From the NCBI RefSeq assembly GCF_013870525.1, contig NZ_JACBXD010000028.1:23347-87346 (forward strand): 64,000 nucleotides of DNA. The letters are read 5' to 3'. Positions 40,362-49,050 of the stretch are shown here, piece by piece. The stretch comes from Amycolatopsis pittospori (GTDB lineage: Bacteria; Actinomycetota; Actinomycetes; Mycobacteriales; Pseudonocardiaceae). The notes under the pieces are model-generated. The model worked only from the letters and a program-made list of their open reading frames with translations. It had not been told where the DNA came from and made no database searches. Within the stretch, counting starts at the first letter, position 1; every line of letters starts with the position of its first letter. Both the position numbers and the translations under genes were made by a program.

Positions 40362-41207
40362 TCAGGAACGGCGGATGACGATGTCGCCGACAGAGGTGCC
40401 GGCGTGGACTTCGAGCTTGTCGGTCGTGGCGCCGGGCTCACCGGAGGCGTCCATTTCGTTGAGGACCCGGCCGAAGGTGGTCTTCACGTCGAGCCAGGCC
40501 GCGCTGCCCGCGCGGACGCCGATCTCGATGTTGCCCAGGGAGGTCTCGAGCGTGAGCGTGCCCCGGGCCGCGTCCAGGACGCGGATCGCGCCGTTGGCGG
40601 TTTTGGCTTCGACCCCTTCTTCGGCCCTGTCGACGGAGATGTCGCCGTTGGCCGAGCGGACGCGCAGCGCGTCACCGGCCGTGCCGATGGTGGTGGGACC
40701 GTTGGAGTTCTTGACGACACCGGTACCGGTGATCTCGCCGATGTGCACCCGTCCGGTGCTGGTGCTGATGTCGGCGTTGCCCTCGACGTGTTCGACGGTG
40801 ATGTTCCCGGCGGCGGTGTGCAGGTTCAGCTCGCCGGCGTGGTCGAGCTGGATGCTCCCGGTACCGGACTTGTAGCGGCATTCGCCGAGCCGCCCGGTGA
40901 CGTGGAGATCACCGAGGCCGGTGCGGCCCTGGAGCCGCGACCCGGCGGGCAGTTCGATGGTCACGTCGATCGACCTGGTCTTGCGGGAGAAATCGATCAG
41001 ACGCATTTTCGGCGCCTTGACCGACAACGTGCCGCCGGTGAATTCGACGACGGTCTGCTCCGCGGCCTTGACGTCGGAGTCGTCGGTCTTGTCGACCGGG
41101 GTGACCTCGACGACCGTGTCGGCGCGGTCGCCGGCGACGATGCGGACGTTCCCGACGACGGGGTCGACGTCCACGAGGATCGGTTCCGGAGTGGCGAAAG
41201 AAGGCAT
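40362..41207 (-). CDS. DUF4097-type beta-strand repeat protein
   Basis: A 281-residue soluble protein made of short repeating strands, a beta-helix-like DUF4097/adhesin-like fold with recurrent G-D/N-I turns (GDLHVTG, GNITVEH, GRVHIGE, GDISVDR, GNIEIGV). It has no signal peptide or membrane helix, so it is probably cytoplasmic. Its genes often sit beside DrrAB-type exporters and a small DNA-binding protein, as here; its job is not established. Confidence 0.88.
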   Translation of the reverse strand: MPSFATPEPILVDVDPVVGNVRIVAGDRADTVVEVTPVDKTDDSDVKAAEQTVVEFTGGTLSVKAPKMRLIDFSRKTRSIDVTIELPAGSRLQGRTGLGDLHVTGRLGECRYKSGTGSIQLDHAGELNLHTAAGNITVEHVEGNADISTSTGRVHIGEITGTGVVKNSNGPTTIGTAGDALRVRSANGDISVDRAEEGVEAKTANGAIRVLDAARGTLTLETSLGNIEIGVRAGSAAWLDVKTTFGRVLNEMDASGEPGATTDKLEVHAGTSVGDIVIRRS

Positions 41208-41258
41208 GGTTGTCCCCTCAAATGTGGTGCGTTGGATTTTCTTGCTGGTCAGGCGGGT

Positions 41259-41789
41259 CTAGCTGACCCAGCCCGTGTAGTGCTGAGCGGCGCGGCGGCC
41301 GCCCACGGGAGTGGCCGGAGCGGGCTGGGCCGCCGTCGGCTGTAGTGCGGCGGACGCGGCCCTCACGAGCCACGCGTTGACCGAACGGCCTTGCGCGGCA
41401 GCGGCTTCCTCGACGCGTGCCTTGAGGTTCTCCGGCAGCCGGAAGTTGATCCGTGCCGTGGCCCCCTCGTCCTCGGGCACCGCGGGATCTTGGGGCTGTG
41501 GCGCCGAAACGACGTTGTCGGCGACGACCGGCTCCGTCGGCCCGGCGGCCGGGACGTTGACGGCGAAGCTCGCTTCCCCGGCACGCAGCCGGACCTCGAC
41601 CGAACCGGGGGCGAGATCCCGCGTGATCTCGTCCGACGCGGCGGACAACGCCTCCAGCAGCGTGAGGTGGATGGCCGACGCCAGCGGCGCGGTCAGACGT
41701 TCGGCGAGCGCGCTCGCCTCCGCCCCGCCCGCCTCGGCGGCGACCGCGAGCTCTCGGCGAACCTTGTCCACAAACGGCGTCAAGTCCAT
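41259..41789 (-). CDS. Ribbon-helix-helix (HicB/CopG-like) DNA-binding protein
   Basis: A 176-residue protein with a ribbon-helix-helix at about residues 115-155 (ARINFRLPENLKARVEEAA, RSVNAWLVRAAS) and an N-terminal helical and strand part of unknown fold. It is first in the operon DUF4097-DrrA-DrrB, 51 bases before the DUF4097 gene. The nested inverted repeats at 41791-41859 upstream suit autoregulation. It resembles HicB antitoxins, but no HicA toxin is adjacent. Confidence 0.82.
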   Translation of the reverse strand: MDLTPFVDKVRRELAVAAEAGGAEASALAERLTAPLASAIHLTLLEALSAASDEITRDLAPGSVEVRLRAGEASFAVNVPAAGPTEPVVADNVVSAPQPQDPAVPEDEGATARINFRLPENLKARVEEAAAAQGRSVNAWLVRAASAALQPTAAQPAPATPVGGRRAAQHYTGWVS

Positions 41790-41790
41790 G

Positions 41791-41859
41791 ACGCCACTAT
41801 GGCACCACCGTGGCGCCATTGCAAGTACAAAGTGGTGCCACCGTGCGCCAAAGTGGCGT
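41791..41859. promoter_or_regulatory. Nested inverted repeats upstream of the ribbon-helix-helix gene
   Basis: ACGCCAC (41791) pairs with GTGGCGT (41853), and GGCACCAC (41801-41808) with GTGGTGCC (41832-41839). TGGCACCACCGTGGCGCCA at 41800-41818 is also partly repeated at 41833-41850. Several half-sites spaced about one to three turns apart are typical of ribbon-helix-helix operators. The site abuts the ATG at 41789 and covers the likely promoter. Confidence 0.6.
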
Positions 41860-41868
41860 CTACGCAGG

Positions 41869-42444
41869 TCAGCGCAGGCGAACGCGACTCAGCAGACGGT
41901 CCACGAGATCCGGGAGCGACTGATCGTCCGGCCCTTCCAGCCAGAGGACGTTCCCGGTCCGCAGGGTGGCGAGGAACGTCGCCGCCGTGAGACGGGCCAG
42001 CTCCTGATCCAGCCCCCGGTCGAGCAGCACCGCCGTCAGATCGCGTTCCAGGGCGATCTGATCGCCGGCCTGCCGCGCGAGGAGCGACGGATGCCGTCGC
42101 AGCAGCCGAAGTTGCGCCACCCATTCACGGTCGGGGACGGGATGTGCCCGATACAGCTCCTGGCACGCCGCGCGCAGCGCGGGCCACGGCCTCTCACCGG
42201 ACGGCCTGCCTTCGACCAGCGACACCAGCAGGCCGGTCCGCTCACGGTCGGCATACAGGATCGCGTCCTCTTTGTTCGCGAAGTAGTTCGAGAAGGTCCG
42301 CCGGGACACGCCCGCCGCGTCGGCGATGTCCTCGACCGTCACGCCGTCGAGACCGTGCTCCATCGCCAGGCGAAGCGCGGCCTCGTGCAGCGAGTGCCGC
42401 GTCGCCGCCTTCTTACGGGTGCGGAGCGTGTCGAGAGTGTCCAC
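41869..42444 (-). CDS. TetR-family regulator
   Basis: A 191-residue repressor with an N-terminal helix-turn-helix (residues about 10-55: KAATRHSLHEAALRL, VTVEDIADAAGVSRRTFSNYF) and a helical ligand domain. The GTG at 42444 is chosen because upstream codons run into the divergent promoter; no strong ribosome site is visible. The perfect palindrome at 42479-42494 between it and the MFS exporter is the likely operator. Confidence 0.9.
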   Translation of the reverse strand: MDTLDTLRTRKKAATRHSLHEAALRLAMEHGLDGVTVEDIADAAGVSRRTFSNYFANKEDAILYADRERTGLLVSLVEGRPSGERPWPALRAACQELYRAHPVPDREWVAQLRLLRRHPSLLARQAGDQIALERDLTAVLLDRGLDQELARLTAATFLATLRTGNVLWLEGPDDQSLPDLVDRLLSRVRLR

Positions 42445-42478
42445 AAGGACAGCGTAGCGAGGGGAATAAAGTGCCCAC

Positions 42479-42494
42479 TGTGCAAGTTTGCACA
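42479..42494. promoter_or_regulatory. Candidate TetR operator for the MFS exporter
   Basis: TGTGCAAGTTTGCACA is a perfect 7-base-arm palindrome with a 2-base centre, 36 bases before the exporter start and 34 bases before the TetR start. Confidence 0.7.
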
Positions 42495-42529
42495 ATGAGC
42501 AATAATTGTCCGGGGCTCGAAGGGACGCC

Positions 42530-44104
42530 ATGAAGACCGAAGGAACCACGGCGGAGGCGCCGACCGGCGCGATGGGGCACCGCCAGGTGCTCGAATCGCT
42601 GTCGGGGCTGCTGCTCGCGCTGCTGGTGGCCATGATCAGCTCGACGGTCGTGTCGACCGCGCTGCCGCTGATCATCGGCTCGCTGAACGGCAGTCAGACG
42701 CAGTACACGTGGGTGGTCACGGCCACCCTGCTGGCGGCCACCGCCACCACCCCGATCTGGGGCAAACTCGCCGACCTGTTCAACAAGAAGACACTGGTCC
42801 AGGTCGCGATCGTGCTCTTCGTGATCGGGTCGATGATCAGCGGTTTCAGCCAGAACACCGGACAGCTGATCGCCGCCCGCGCGTTCCAGGGCATCGGCGT
42901 CGGCGGTCTGCAGGCACTGGTCCAGGTGGTGATCGCGGCGATCATCCCGCCGCGTGAACGCGGCCGCTACAACGGCTACCTCGGCGCCGTCATGGCCGTC
43001 GCCACGGTCGGCGGACCACTGCTCGGCGGCCTGATCGTGGACGTGCCGTGGCTGGGCTGGCGCTGGTGCTTCTTCGTCGGCGTGCCGATCGCGGTGCTGG
43101 CGTTCATCGTGCTGCAGCGGACCCTGAAGCTGGAAACCGTGCGCCGGGACGACGTCCAGGTCGACTACCTCGGTGCCGGCCTCATCGCCGCCGGCGTGAG
43201 CGTCCTGCTGATCTGGGTCTCGTTCGTCGGCAACTCGTTCGACTGGCTGTCCTGGCAGACCGCCGCCATGGTGGCGGGCGGCGTCGTACTCCTCGCGGTC
43301 GCCGTGCTGGTGGAGCGGAAGGTCCGCGAACCCGTCGTACCGCTGCACATCATCACCCAGCGCACCCCCGCGCTGGCGATCATCGCGAGCCTCGCTGTCG
43401 GCATGGCCATGTTCGGCGGTGCGGTGTTCCTCGGCCAGTACTTCCAGGTCGGCCGCGGTTACTCACCCACCGAGGCCGGGCTGCTGACCATCCCGCTGAT
43501 GGCGGGCGTGCTCGTGTCCTCGACCGTCACCGGACGCCTGATCAGCCGCTCCGGCTCGATCAAGCCGTACATCGTGGCGGGCACGATCACCCTGGTGATC
43601 GGGTTCCTCGGACTGGGCACGGTCGACCACGCCTCGCCGCTGTGGCTGGTCGGCATCGCGATGGCGATCGTCGGCATCGGGGTCGGCATGACCATGCAGA
43701 ACCTCGTGCTCGCCGTGCAGAACACGGTGCCCTTGCGGGATTTGGGCTCGGCGAGCGCCTCGGTCACGTTCTTCCGGTCGCTCGGCGGCACCATCGGGGT
43801 CTCGGTGCTGGGCGCTGTGCTCGCGAACCGGGTGACCGCCGACCTGTCGACCGCGTTGCACGTGCCTGCCGGTCAGTCGACGGGCAGCGTCAGCGCGCTG
43901 AACCTCAAGGCACTCCCGCCGGAGATCCAGACGGTCGTGCACACCGTGTACGGCGACGCGACCGCGCACATCTTCCTGATCTCCGCGGCGGTGGGCGTCG
44001 TGGGCGTGATCGCGGCGCTGCTGCTGAAGCCGCTCACCCTGCGCACGACCCTCGACGTGGAAACGAAGACCGAAGAGCCGGCGTCCGACCCGGTCGCCGG
44101 ATAG
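42530..44104 (+). CDS. MFS multidrug exporter (DHA2 type, 14 helices)
   Basis: A 524-residue drug:proton antiporter with about 14 hydrophobic helices. DHA2 features include motif A in GKLADLFNKKTLVQ, the motif C-like GAVMAVATVGGPLLGGLI, and WRWCFFVGVPIAV. ATG 42530 follows GAAGGGA; a GTG at 42506 is less likely. Control is probably by the divergent TetR. A universal stress protein gene follows after 9 bases on the same strand. Confidence 0.94.
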   Translation: MKTEGTTAEAPTGAMGHRQVLESLSGLLLALLVAMISSTVVSTALPLIIGSLNGSQTQYTWVVTATLLAATATTPIWGKLADLFNKKTLVQVAIVLFVIGSMISGFSQNTGQLIAARAFQGIGVGGLQALVQVVIAAIIPPRERGRYNGYLGAVMAVATVGGPLLGGLIVDVPWLGWRWCFFVGVPIAVLAFIVLQRTLKLETVRRDDVQVDYLGAGLIAAGVSVLLIWVSFVGNSFDWLSWQTAAMVAGGVVLLAVAVLVERKVREPVVPLHIITQRTPALAIIASLAVGMAMFGGAVFLGQYFQVGRGYSPTEAGLLTIPLMAGVLVSSTVTGRLISRSGSIKPYIVAGTITLVIGFLGLGTVDHASPLWLVGIAMAIVGIGVGMTMQNLVLAVQNTVPLRDLGSASASVTFFRSLGGTIGVSVLGAVLANRVTADLSTALHVPAGQSTGSVSALNLKALPPEIQTVVHTVYGDATAHIFLISAAVGVVGVIAALLLKPLTLRTTLDVETKTEEPASDPVAG

Positions 44105-44113
44105 GGGCCCGGG

Positions 44114-44593
44114 ATGAGCGCGCCTGGGGCCTTCGAGTCCACTGTGGAGCGTTTCGGCCCGCCCCGGCGCCGGTCGGGGCGGGCCATCCTGGTCGGGGTC
44201 GACGGCTCCGACACGGCCATGCGGGCGGCGGCCTTCGCCTTCGGCATGGCAAGACGCGAGAACGGCAGGCTGATCGTCGCCTTCGTCGTCTGCCGCACGG
44301 CGCTGACGAACCTCGGCCCGGCGGTCGCGGCGACGGTCGAGCACGACACGACGCTGCAGTTGTACGCCGAACTCCGGGAGCAGATCCGCGAGGCGGCCGA
44401 AGAACTGGAAGTGCCGGTCAGCTTCCTGAAGACCTTCGGCGATCCCTACACGGCTTTGCGCGACACCGCCGACCGCAGCCAGGTCGACACGGTCGTGGTC
44501 GGAGCCTCACAGAAGGCGGGACACCGGTTCGCGGGCTCGGTCGCCACGAAGCTCATCAAGGCCGGGCATTGGCCGGTGCTCGTGGTTCCTTGA
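44114..44593 (+). CDS. Universal stress protein (UspA family)
   Basis: A 159-residue protein with one Usp domain: ILVGVDGSDTAMRAAAFA at the N-terminus and the C-terminal nucleotide-binding pattern GASQKAGHRFAGSVATKLI, then WPVLVVP. Members bind ATP or act in stress tolerance. It follows the MFS exporter by 9 bases. Its last 87 bases are also read on the other strand by the end of the DMT transporter gene. Confidence 0.9.
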   Translation: MSAPGAFESTVERFGPPRRRSGRAILVGVDGSDTAMRAAAFAFGMARRENGRLIVAFVVCRTALTNLGPAVAATVEHDTTLQLYAELREQIREAAEELEVPVSFLKTFGDPYTALRDTADRSQVDTVVVGASQKAGHRFAGSVATKLIKAGHWPVLVVP

Positions 44594-45475
44594 CGACCGA
44601 GCGCCCAGGAGCGACACGGCTCCCACCACGGCGACGACCAGCGCGCAGCCGGTCAGTTGCAGCGGGGTCGGCCATTGGCCGAGCAGGGCGGCCCCGAACA
44701 GGATCGCGGCGGCGGGTTGCAGCATGAGCACGGCGGACCCGCCGCTCGCCGGCAGCGCCGAAAACGCCTTGCCCACCAGGAGCCACCCGAGCACCTGCCC
44801 GGTCACGGCCAGCAGGAGCAGCCACAGGAGTGCCGAAGCCGATGGCGTGACGTCGAGATTTCCCGCCACCAGGCCCGAAAGGGCGCCCACGGACGCGGAC
44901 GCGGCGGTCGCGGTGGCGAGCATCGTCGTCCGGCCGCCGCCTTCGGTTCCGGCGCGGCGCAACAGGATGAGGTAACCGGCGTAGGCGACACCCGCCAGCA
45001 GCGCCATGACGGTTCCGTACCAGGGATCGCTGCCCGCGGCACCGCCGTCCGCCAGTCCCCCGGCCAGCGCCGTACCCGCCAGCATCAGCGGGATCGACAT
45101 CCAGAACATCCGGGACGGCCGCTCGCCGAACCACAGCAATCCGGCCAGCGGGACGAGGACGACCTGGACGTTGACCAGCGCCGTCGCGACACCCGCGCCG
45201 ACGGCGAGGATCGCCTCGCTCCACAGCACCATGTCGATCCCGAGCAGGACGCCCGCCAGCACGTGCCGCCGTCGCGCGGCCGGGGTCGGACGATGCCCCC
45301 GTTCCCGCGTCCGGGCCAGGACGACGAGGATCGGCAACGCGAACAGGCAGCGGAAGAACGTCGCCGTCGTCGAGCTCACGCCGGACAGCGCGACGAACGG
45401 GGCGGACAGGGCGATCGCCAAGGCGCCGAGCAGTCCCTGGGTCCGGGGATCGGCGAGGATTCGGGAGTGGGGCAT
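44507..45475 (-). CDS. EamA/DMT-family transporter
   Basis: A 322-residue membrane protein with ten helices in two EamA repeats (residues about 15-145 and 155-290), probably an exporter of an amino acid or metabolite. The hydrophilic tail from about residue 290 is encoded opposite the end of the Usp gene, so the normal stop may have been lost. It is divergent from a LysR gene, the usual pairing for exporters of this family. Confidence 0.88.
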   Translation of the reverse strand: MPHSRILADPRTQGLLGALAIALSAPFVALSGVSSTTATFFRCLFALPILVVLARTRERGHRPTPAARRRHVLAGVLLGIDMVLWSEAILAVGAGVATALVNVQVVLVPLAGLLWFGERPSRMFWMSIPLMLAGTALAGGLADGGAAGSDPWYGTVMALLAGVAYAGYLILLRRAGTEGGGRTTMLATATAASASVGALSGLVAGNLDVTPSASALLWLLLLAVTGQVLGWLLVGKAFSALPASGGSAVLMLQPAAAILFGAALLGQWPTPLQLTGCALVVAVVGAVSLLGARSSRNHEHRPMPGLDELRGDRAREPVSRLL

Positions 45476-45521
45476 GACTTCGATTCGACCGCACGACAGG
45501 CGGCGGGACCAGCGAGATCCT

Positions 45522-45539
45522 CTTACCCCGAGGGTTAAG
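45522..45539. promoter_or_regulatory. Candidate LysR box
   Basis: CTTACCCCGAGGGTTAAG pairs at 7 of 8 positions and contains the T-N11-A spacing of LysR sites. It is 8 bases before the LysR start and 46 bases before the divergent transporter start. Confidence 0.5.
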
Positions 45540-45547
45540 CTCGGCTA

Positions 45548-46462
45548 ATGAGTGGCGATCTGTCCAATGTGGAACGACTGCGGATGCTGCACGCGGTGTG
45601 GCGGCGCGGCTCGCTCGCGGCGGCGGCCGAACTGCTGCACGTGACGCCGTCGGCGATCTCCCAGCAGCTGACCAAACTGGAACGGGAGGCGGGCACCGAG
45701 CTCCTCGTCCGGCACGGGCGCGGCGTCCGGCTCACCCCGGCCGGCCTGCTGCTCGCACAACGTTCGGACCGCGTCCTCGCCGAACTCCGGGCCGCGCGCG
45801 CCGACCTGGACTCGCTCACCGGGGAGACGACCGGCGTCGTCGAGATCGGCGCCATCCCGTCCGGGGTGCACACGTTCATCGCGCCCGCGCTCACCGGCCT
45901 CGCCGTCCGCCACCCCGGTATCGAGGCCCGGCTGCACGAGGTCGAACCGGAGGCGGCCCTGCCCGCCCTCGCCGACGGCGTCTTCGACGTCGTGGTCGTG
46001 GAAAGCTGGGAGAACCTGCCGCTCACCAGGCCGCCGAACACCCGCTGGACCGTCCTGCGCGACGATTCGGCGATGATCGTGCTCCCCGCCGGGCACCCTC
46101 TGGCCGGCGCGGAAACGGTGCGCGCCGAAGACCTGGCGGACGAGATCTGGGTCGCCTGGGCCCGCCCCACACTGGCGAACGTCTGGCTGAGCCAAACCCT
46201 GCGCGAACGCGGCATCGAACCGACGGTGCGGCATACGGTCAGCGGATTCGGCACGCAGTTCGCCGTGGTCGCCGGGCTCGGCGCCGCCACCCTGGTCCCG
46301 AGTATGGCCACCACGATCGCGCCGCCGGACGTGGTGTGCGCCGCACTCGAACCGCCGCTGCACCGGCAGCTCTACGCCGTGCAGCCCCAGGGCGAGACGC
46401 GCCCCGCCGTCGCAGAATGCGTCACGGCGATGGTGGAGGCGGCTCGCACCTGGGGCGGCTGA
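45548..46462 (+). CDS. LysR-family transcriptional regulator
   Basis: A 304-residue regulator with an N-terminal winged helix-turn-helix (residues 5-65: ERLRMLHAVWRRGSLAAAAE, AISQQLTKLEREAGTELL) and a substrate-binding domain (about 90-295). It is divergent from the DMT exporter and should control it in response to the exported compound. The repeat cluster at 46464-46655 follows its stop at once. Confidence 0.93.
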   Translation: MSGDLSNVERLRMLHAVWRRGSLAAAAELLHVTPSAISQQLTKLEREAGTELLVRHGRGVRLTPAGLLLAQRSDRVLAELRAARADLDSLTGETTGVVEIGAIPSGVHTFIAPALTGLAVRHPGIEARLHEVEPEAALPALADGVFDVVVVESWENLPLTRPPNTRWTVLRDDSAMIVLPAGHPLAGAETVRAEDLADEIWVAWARPTLANVWLSQTLRERGIEPTVRHTVSGFGTQFAVVAGLGAATLVPSMATTIAPPDVVCAALEPPLHRQLYAVQPQGETRPAVAECVTAMVEAARTWGG

Positions 46463-46463
46463 T

Positions 46464-46655
46464 GGTCGTGAGTGGCGATTCGTCACGCGTCACCATTTGG
46501 CACCTTGCCTCACGGGAGGCGTTGCGAAAGCCACTTTCGCAACCTTCAACGTTGCGAAAGTGGCTTTCGCAACGTCGTCGCCGTGGCGGACCGTGCCAGG
46601 TCAAGCTGGTCGTGAGTGGCGATTCGGGTTAGAACCCGAATCGCCACTCACGACC
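46464..46655. repeat. Cluster of GTCGTGAG and GTTGCGAAAG repeats (second locus)
   Basis: 46464-46482 is a half copy of the GTCGTGAG element with no partner arm. 46521-46543 and 46551-46573 are the same two 23-base arms as at 2180-2232. 46608-46655 is a full hairpin with 23-base arms, identical in its core to 2104-2149. The cluster lies between the LysR gene and the convergent oxidoreductase gene and could end both transcripts. Confidence 0.8.
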
Positions 46656-46681
46656 GCGAACACCCACCAGAGTCGCGACGC

Positions 46682-47704
46682 TCAGCGCCAGCCGAGGGCC
46701 GGTGCCACGTGGGTGAGAATGCTTTCCAACACGTGGGCGTTGTAGTCGACCCCGAGCTGGTTCGGGATGGTCAGGAGCAGGGTGTCCGCGGCCTGGACGG
46801 CCTCGTCCCCCTTGAGCTCCCGCACCAGCTCGTCCGGCTCGGCGGCGTACGAACGCCCGAAGATCGCCCTGGTCGTCTCGTCGATCATGCCGACCTGGTC
46901 GCGCGAATCGCGGTCGCGGCCGAAGTAGGCGCGGTCGAGGTCGTTGGTCAGCGCGAAGATGCTGCGGCTGACGGACACGCGCGGCTCCCGCGGGTGTCCC
47001 GCTTCCTTCCACGCTTCGCGGTAGGCCTCGATCTGCTTGCGCTGCTGGACGTGCAACGGCTCGCCGGTCTCGTCGTCCTTGAGCGTGGAGCTCTGCAGGT
47101 TCATGCCCAGTCGCGCGGCCCAGACGGCGGTCGCGTTCGAGCTGGAGCCCCACCAGATGCGGTCGCGCAAGCCTTCGGAATACGGCTCGAGCCGCAGCAG
47201 TCCCGGCGGATTGGCGAACATCGGCCGCGGGTTGGGTTTCGCGAAGCCCTCGCCCTTGAGCAGTTCGAGAAGAGCCTCGGTGCGGTTCCGCGCCATGTCG
47301 GCGGCGGTCTCACCCTCGGCGGGGGCGTAACCGAAGTACCGCCAGCCGTCGATCACCTGCTCGGGGGATCCCCGGCTGATGCCGAGCTGCAGCCTGCCCC
47401 GCGAGATGAGGTCGGCGGCACCGGCGTCCTCCGCCATGTACAGCGGGTTTTCGTAGCGCATGTCGATCACGCCGGTGCCGATCTCGATCTTCGAGGTCCG
47501 CGCGCCGATCGCCGAAAGCAGCGGGAACGGACTGGCCGCCTGCCGCGCGAAGTGGTGGACGCGGAAGTACGCGCCGTCCACGCCGAGCTCCTCGGCCGCG
47601 ACCGCCAGGTCGATCGACTGGTGCAGGAAGTCGGCCGCGGACCGGGTCTCGGAATGCGGGCTCGCCGACCAGTGGCCGAACGACAGGAATCCAATCTGCT
47701 TCAC
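46682..47704 (-). CDS. LLM-class flavin-dependent oxidoreductase
   Basis: A 340-residue luciferase-like flavoenzyme of the TIM-barrel fold, with typical segments IGFLSFGHWS, GVDGAYFRVHHFARQ, IEIGTGVIDMRYENPLYMAED and RLQLGISRGSPEQ. It uses FMN or F420; the genus has F420, and the substrate is unknown. Between it and the serine hydrolase gene are only 46 bases, on the same strand, so the two may be co-transcribed. Confidence 0.92.
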   Translation of the reverse strand: MKQIGFLSFGHWSASPHSETRSAADFLHQSIDLAVAAEELGVDGAYFRVHHFARQAASPFPLLSAIGARTSKIEIGTGVIDMRYENPLYMAEDAGAADLISRGRLQLGISRGSPEQVIDGWRYFGYAPAEGETAADMARNRTEALLELLKGEGFAKPNPRPMFANPPGLLRLEPYSEGLRDRIWWGSSSNATAVWAARLGMNLQSSTLKDDETGEPLHVQQRKQIEAYREAWKEAGHPREPRVSVSRSIFALTNDLDRAYFGRDRDSRDQVGMIDETTRAIFGRSYAAEPDELVRELKGDEAVQAADTLLLTIPNQLGVDYNAHVLESILTHVAPALGWR

Positions 47705-47750
47705 AGACCTGCAAGCGTTCGAGAGCCCGATTTGATTCCCCGCCGCGCCG

Positions 47751-48914
47751 TCACCTGGTGCCGCAGAGTGCGTGTTCGATCACAGGATCCAGCGGACTCC
47801 CCTCCGGGATCTCGGCTCCGGGGCGGTAGGGCGTGAGGGTGTTCAGCGACACCATCACGCTGCGCTTTCCGTCCTCGGTGACGCCGTTGCCCGTCAGATA
47901 TCCGGGCAGCGACCCGCCATGGCCCCAGTAACCGCCGCAGGAGCCGGCGGTCCGGATGAGGCCGAGGCCGTACTCGCCGAGGCCCGGAGCGGGGACGGTC
48001 TTCTTCATCTCGGCCAGCAACGCGGGTTCGAGCACCTTGCCGCTCATCAGAGCACGGAGGAACTTGTTGCCGTCCTCGGTGGTGCTGTTGATCGACCCGT
48101 CCGCGCCGCCGCCCATCCCCGGGTTCATCAACGTGACGTCCACCCGCCGTCCGAGCCGCGGCGGGTTCGCGCCCTCCACCGGGAATCGGTCGTAGCCCCT
48201 CGCGGAGGGAGCGGGGAGGTACGGCGAGGTGTACGGGAACGACGTTTCCCGCAGTCCGAGCGGGCGGATGACCCGCTCGGTGATCTCGGTTTCCCACTTC
48301 CGGCCGGTCACCTTTTCGGTCACCAGGCCGGCGAGCACGTAATTCGTGTTGGAGTAACCCCAATCCGTCCCCGGCGCGAACTCGGGTGCCTTGCCCGTCG
48401 CCAGCTTCACCGCCTCGAGTGCGCTGAGCCTGTCGAACCGGTGACGGAGAAAGCCTTCCTCTGTCCCGAGATCGAGCTCCGAGAGGTAATCGTGCAGGCC
48501 ACTGGTGTGCTGCAGGAGCTGCCGGACGGTGATCGCGCGGCCGTCGTTGCCGTTCCCGGTCACCAGGCCGGGCAGCCAGCGGTCCACGGTGTCCTCCAGG
48601 GAAAGCCGCCCCTCCCCGACGAGCTGGAGCATCGTGGCGGCCAGGAAGGTCTTGCTGAAGCTGGCGATCCGGAAATGCGCGTTCCACGGTATCGGCGTCT
48701 CGGCCCTCAGATCGCCAAGACCACTGCGTACCTTGATCGAGCCCTGGGCGGTGCTCAATTCCACCAGGGCACCCGGCGATCCACCCGCCACGAGCGCGTC
48801 GGCGTCGCGTTGCAAGGTCTTGGCGGGATGTTCAGCGGCGGACGCGGGCACCGAAGACGCGACCGTGGCCGCGCAAAGTACGGCGATGACCACTGGAGTT
48901 CGTTTCATACTCAC
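47751..48914 (-). CDS. Secreted serine hydrolase (class C beta-lactamase/DD-peptidase fold)
   Basis: A 387-residue secreted hydrolase. Signal peptide residues 1-27; the active-site Ser85-x-x-Lys88 is in ASFSKTF; the Tyr-x-Asn motif is in WGYSNTNYVLAG and the third motif is HGGSLPGY. Class C type enzymes include DD-carboxypeptidases, esterases and resistance enzymes; the KTG-like third motif here is HGG, more like esterase/DD-peptidase members than true beta-lactamases. Confidence 0.92.
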   Translation of the reverse strand: MSMKRTPVVIAVLCAATVASSVPASAAEHPAKTLQRDADALVAGGSPGALVELSTAQGSIKVRSGLGDLRAETPIPWNAHFRIASFSKTFLAATMLQLVGEGRLSLEDTVDRWLPGLVTGNGNDGRAITVRQLLQHTSGLHDYLSELDLGTEEGFLRHRFDRLSALEAVKLATGKAPEFAPGTDWGYSNTNYVLAGLVTEKVTGRKWETEITERVIRPLGLRETSFPYTSPYLPAPSARGYDRFPVEGANPPRLGRRVDVTLMNPGMGGGADGSINSTTEDGNKFLRALMSGKVLEPALLAEMKKTVPAPGLGEYGLGLIRTAGSCGGYWGHGGSLPGYLTGNGVTEDGKRSVMVSLNTLTPYRPGAEIPEGSPLDPVIEHALCGTR

Positions 48915-49050
48915 GAAACTACGAACCGGAAGCGCGCTCCCGCATCGGCTTCGAGGACTACTTCCCTACCTCCGCGGAACTAGCCCACCCGGCATACGTG
49001 GTGTGGCCGGCCGGATTGTGACGACTCCTACGCACGCCCTCTCCTGGCCG

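Noticed and set aside
41259..41789. HicB-like protein as half of a toxin-antitoxin pair
   Set aside because: No HicA-like toxin or other small toxin frame is next to it on either strand; the neighbours are a DUF4097 protein and an exporter, so a promoter regulator is the better reading.
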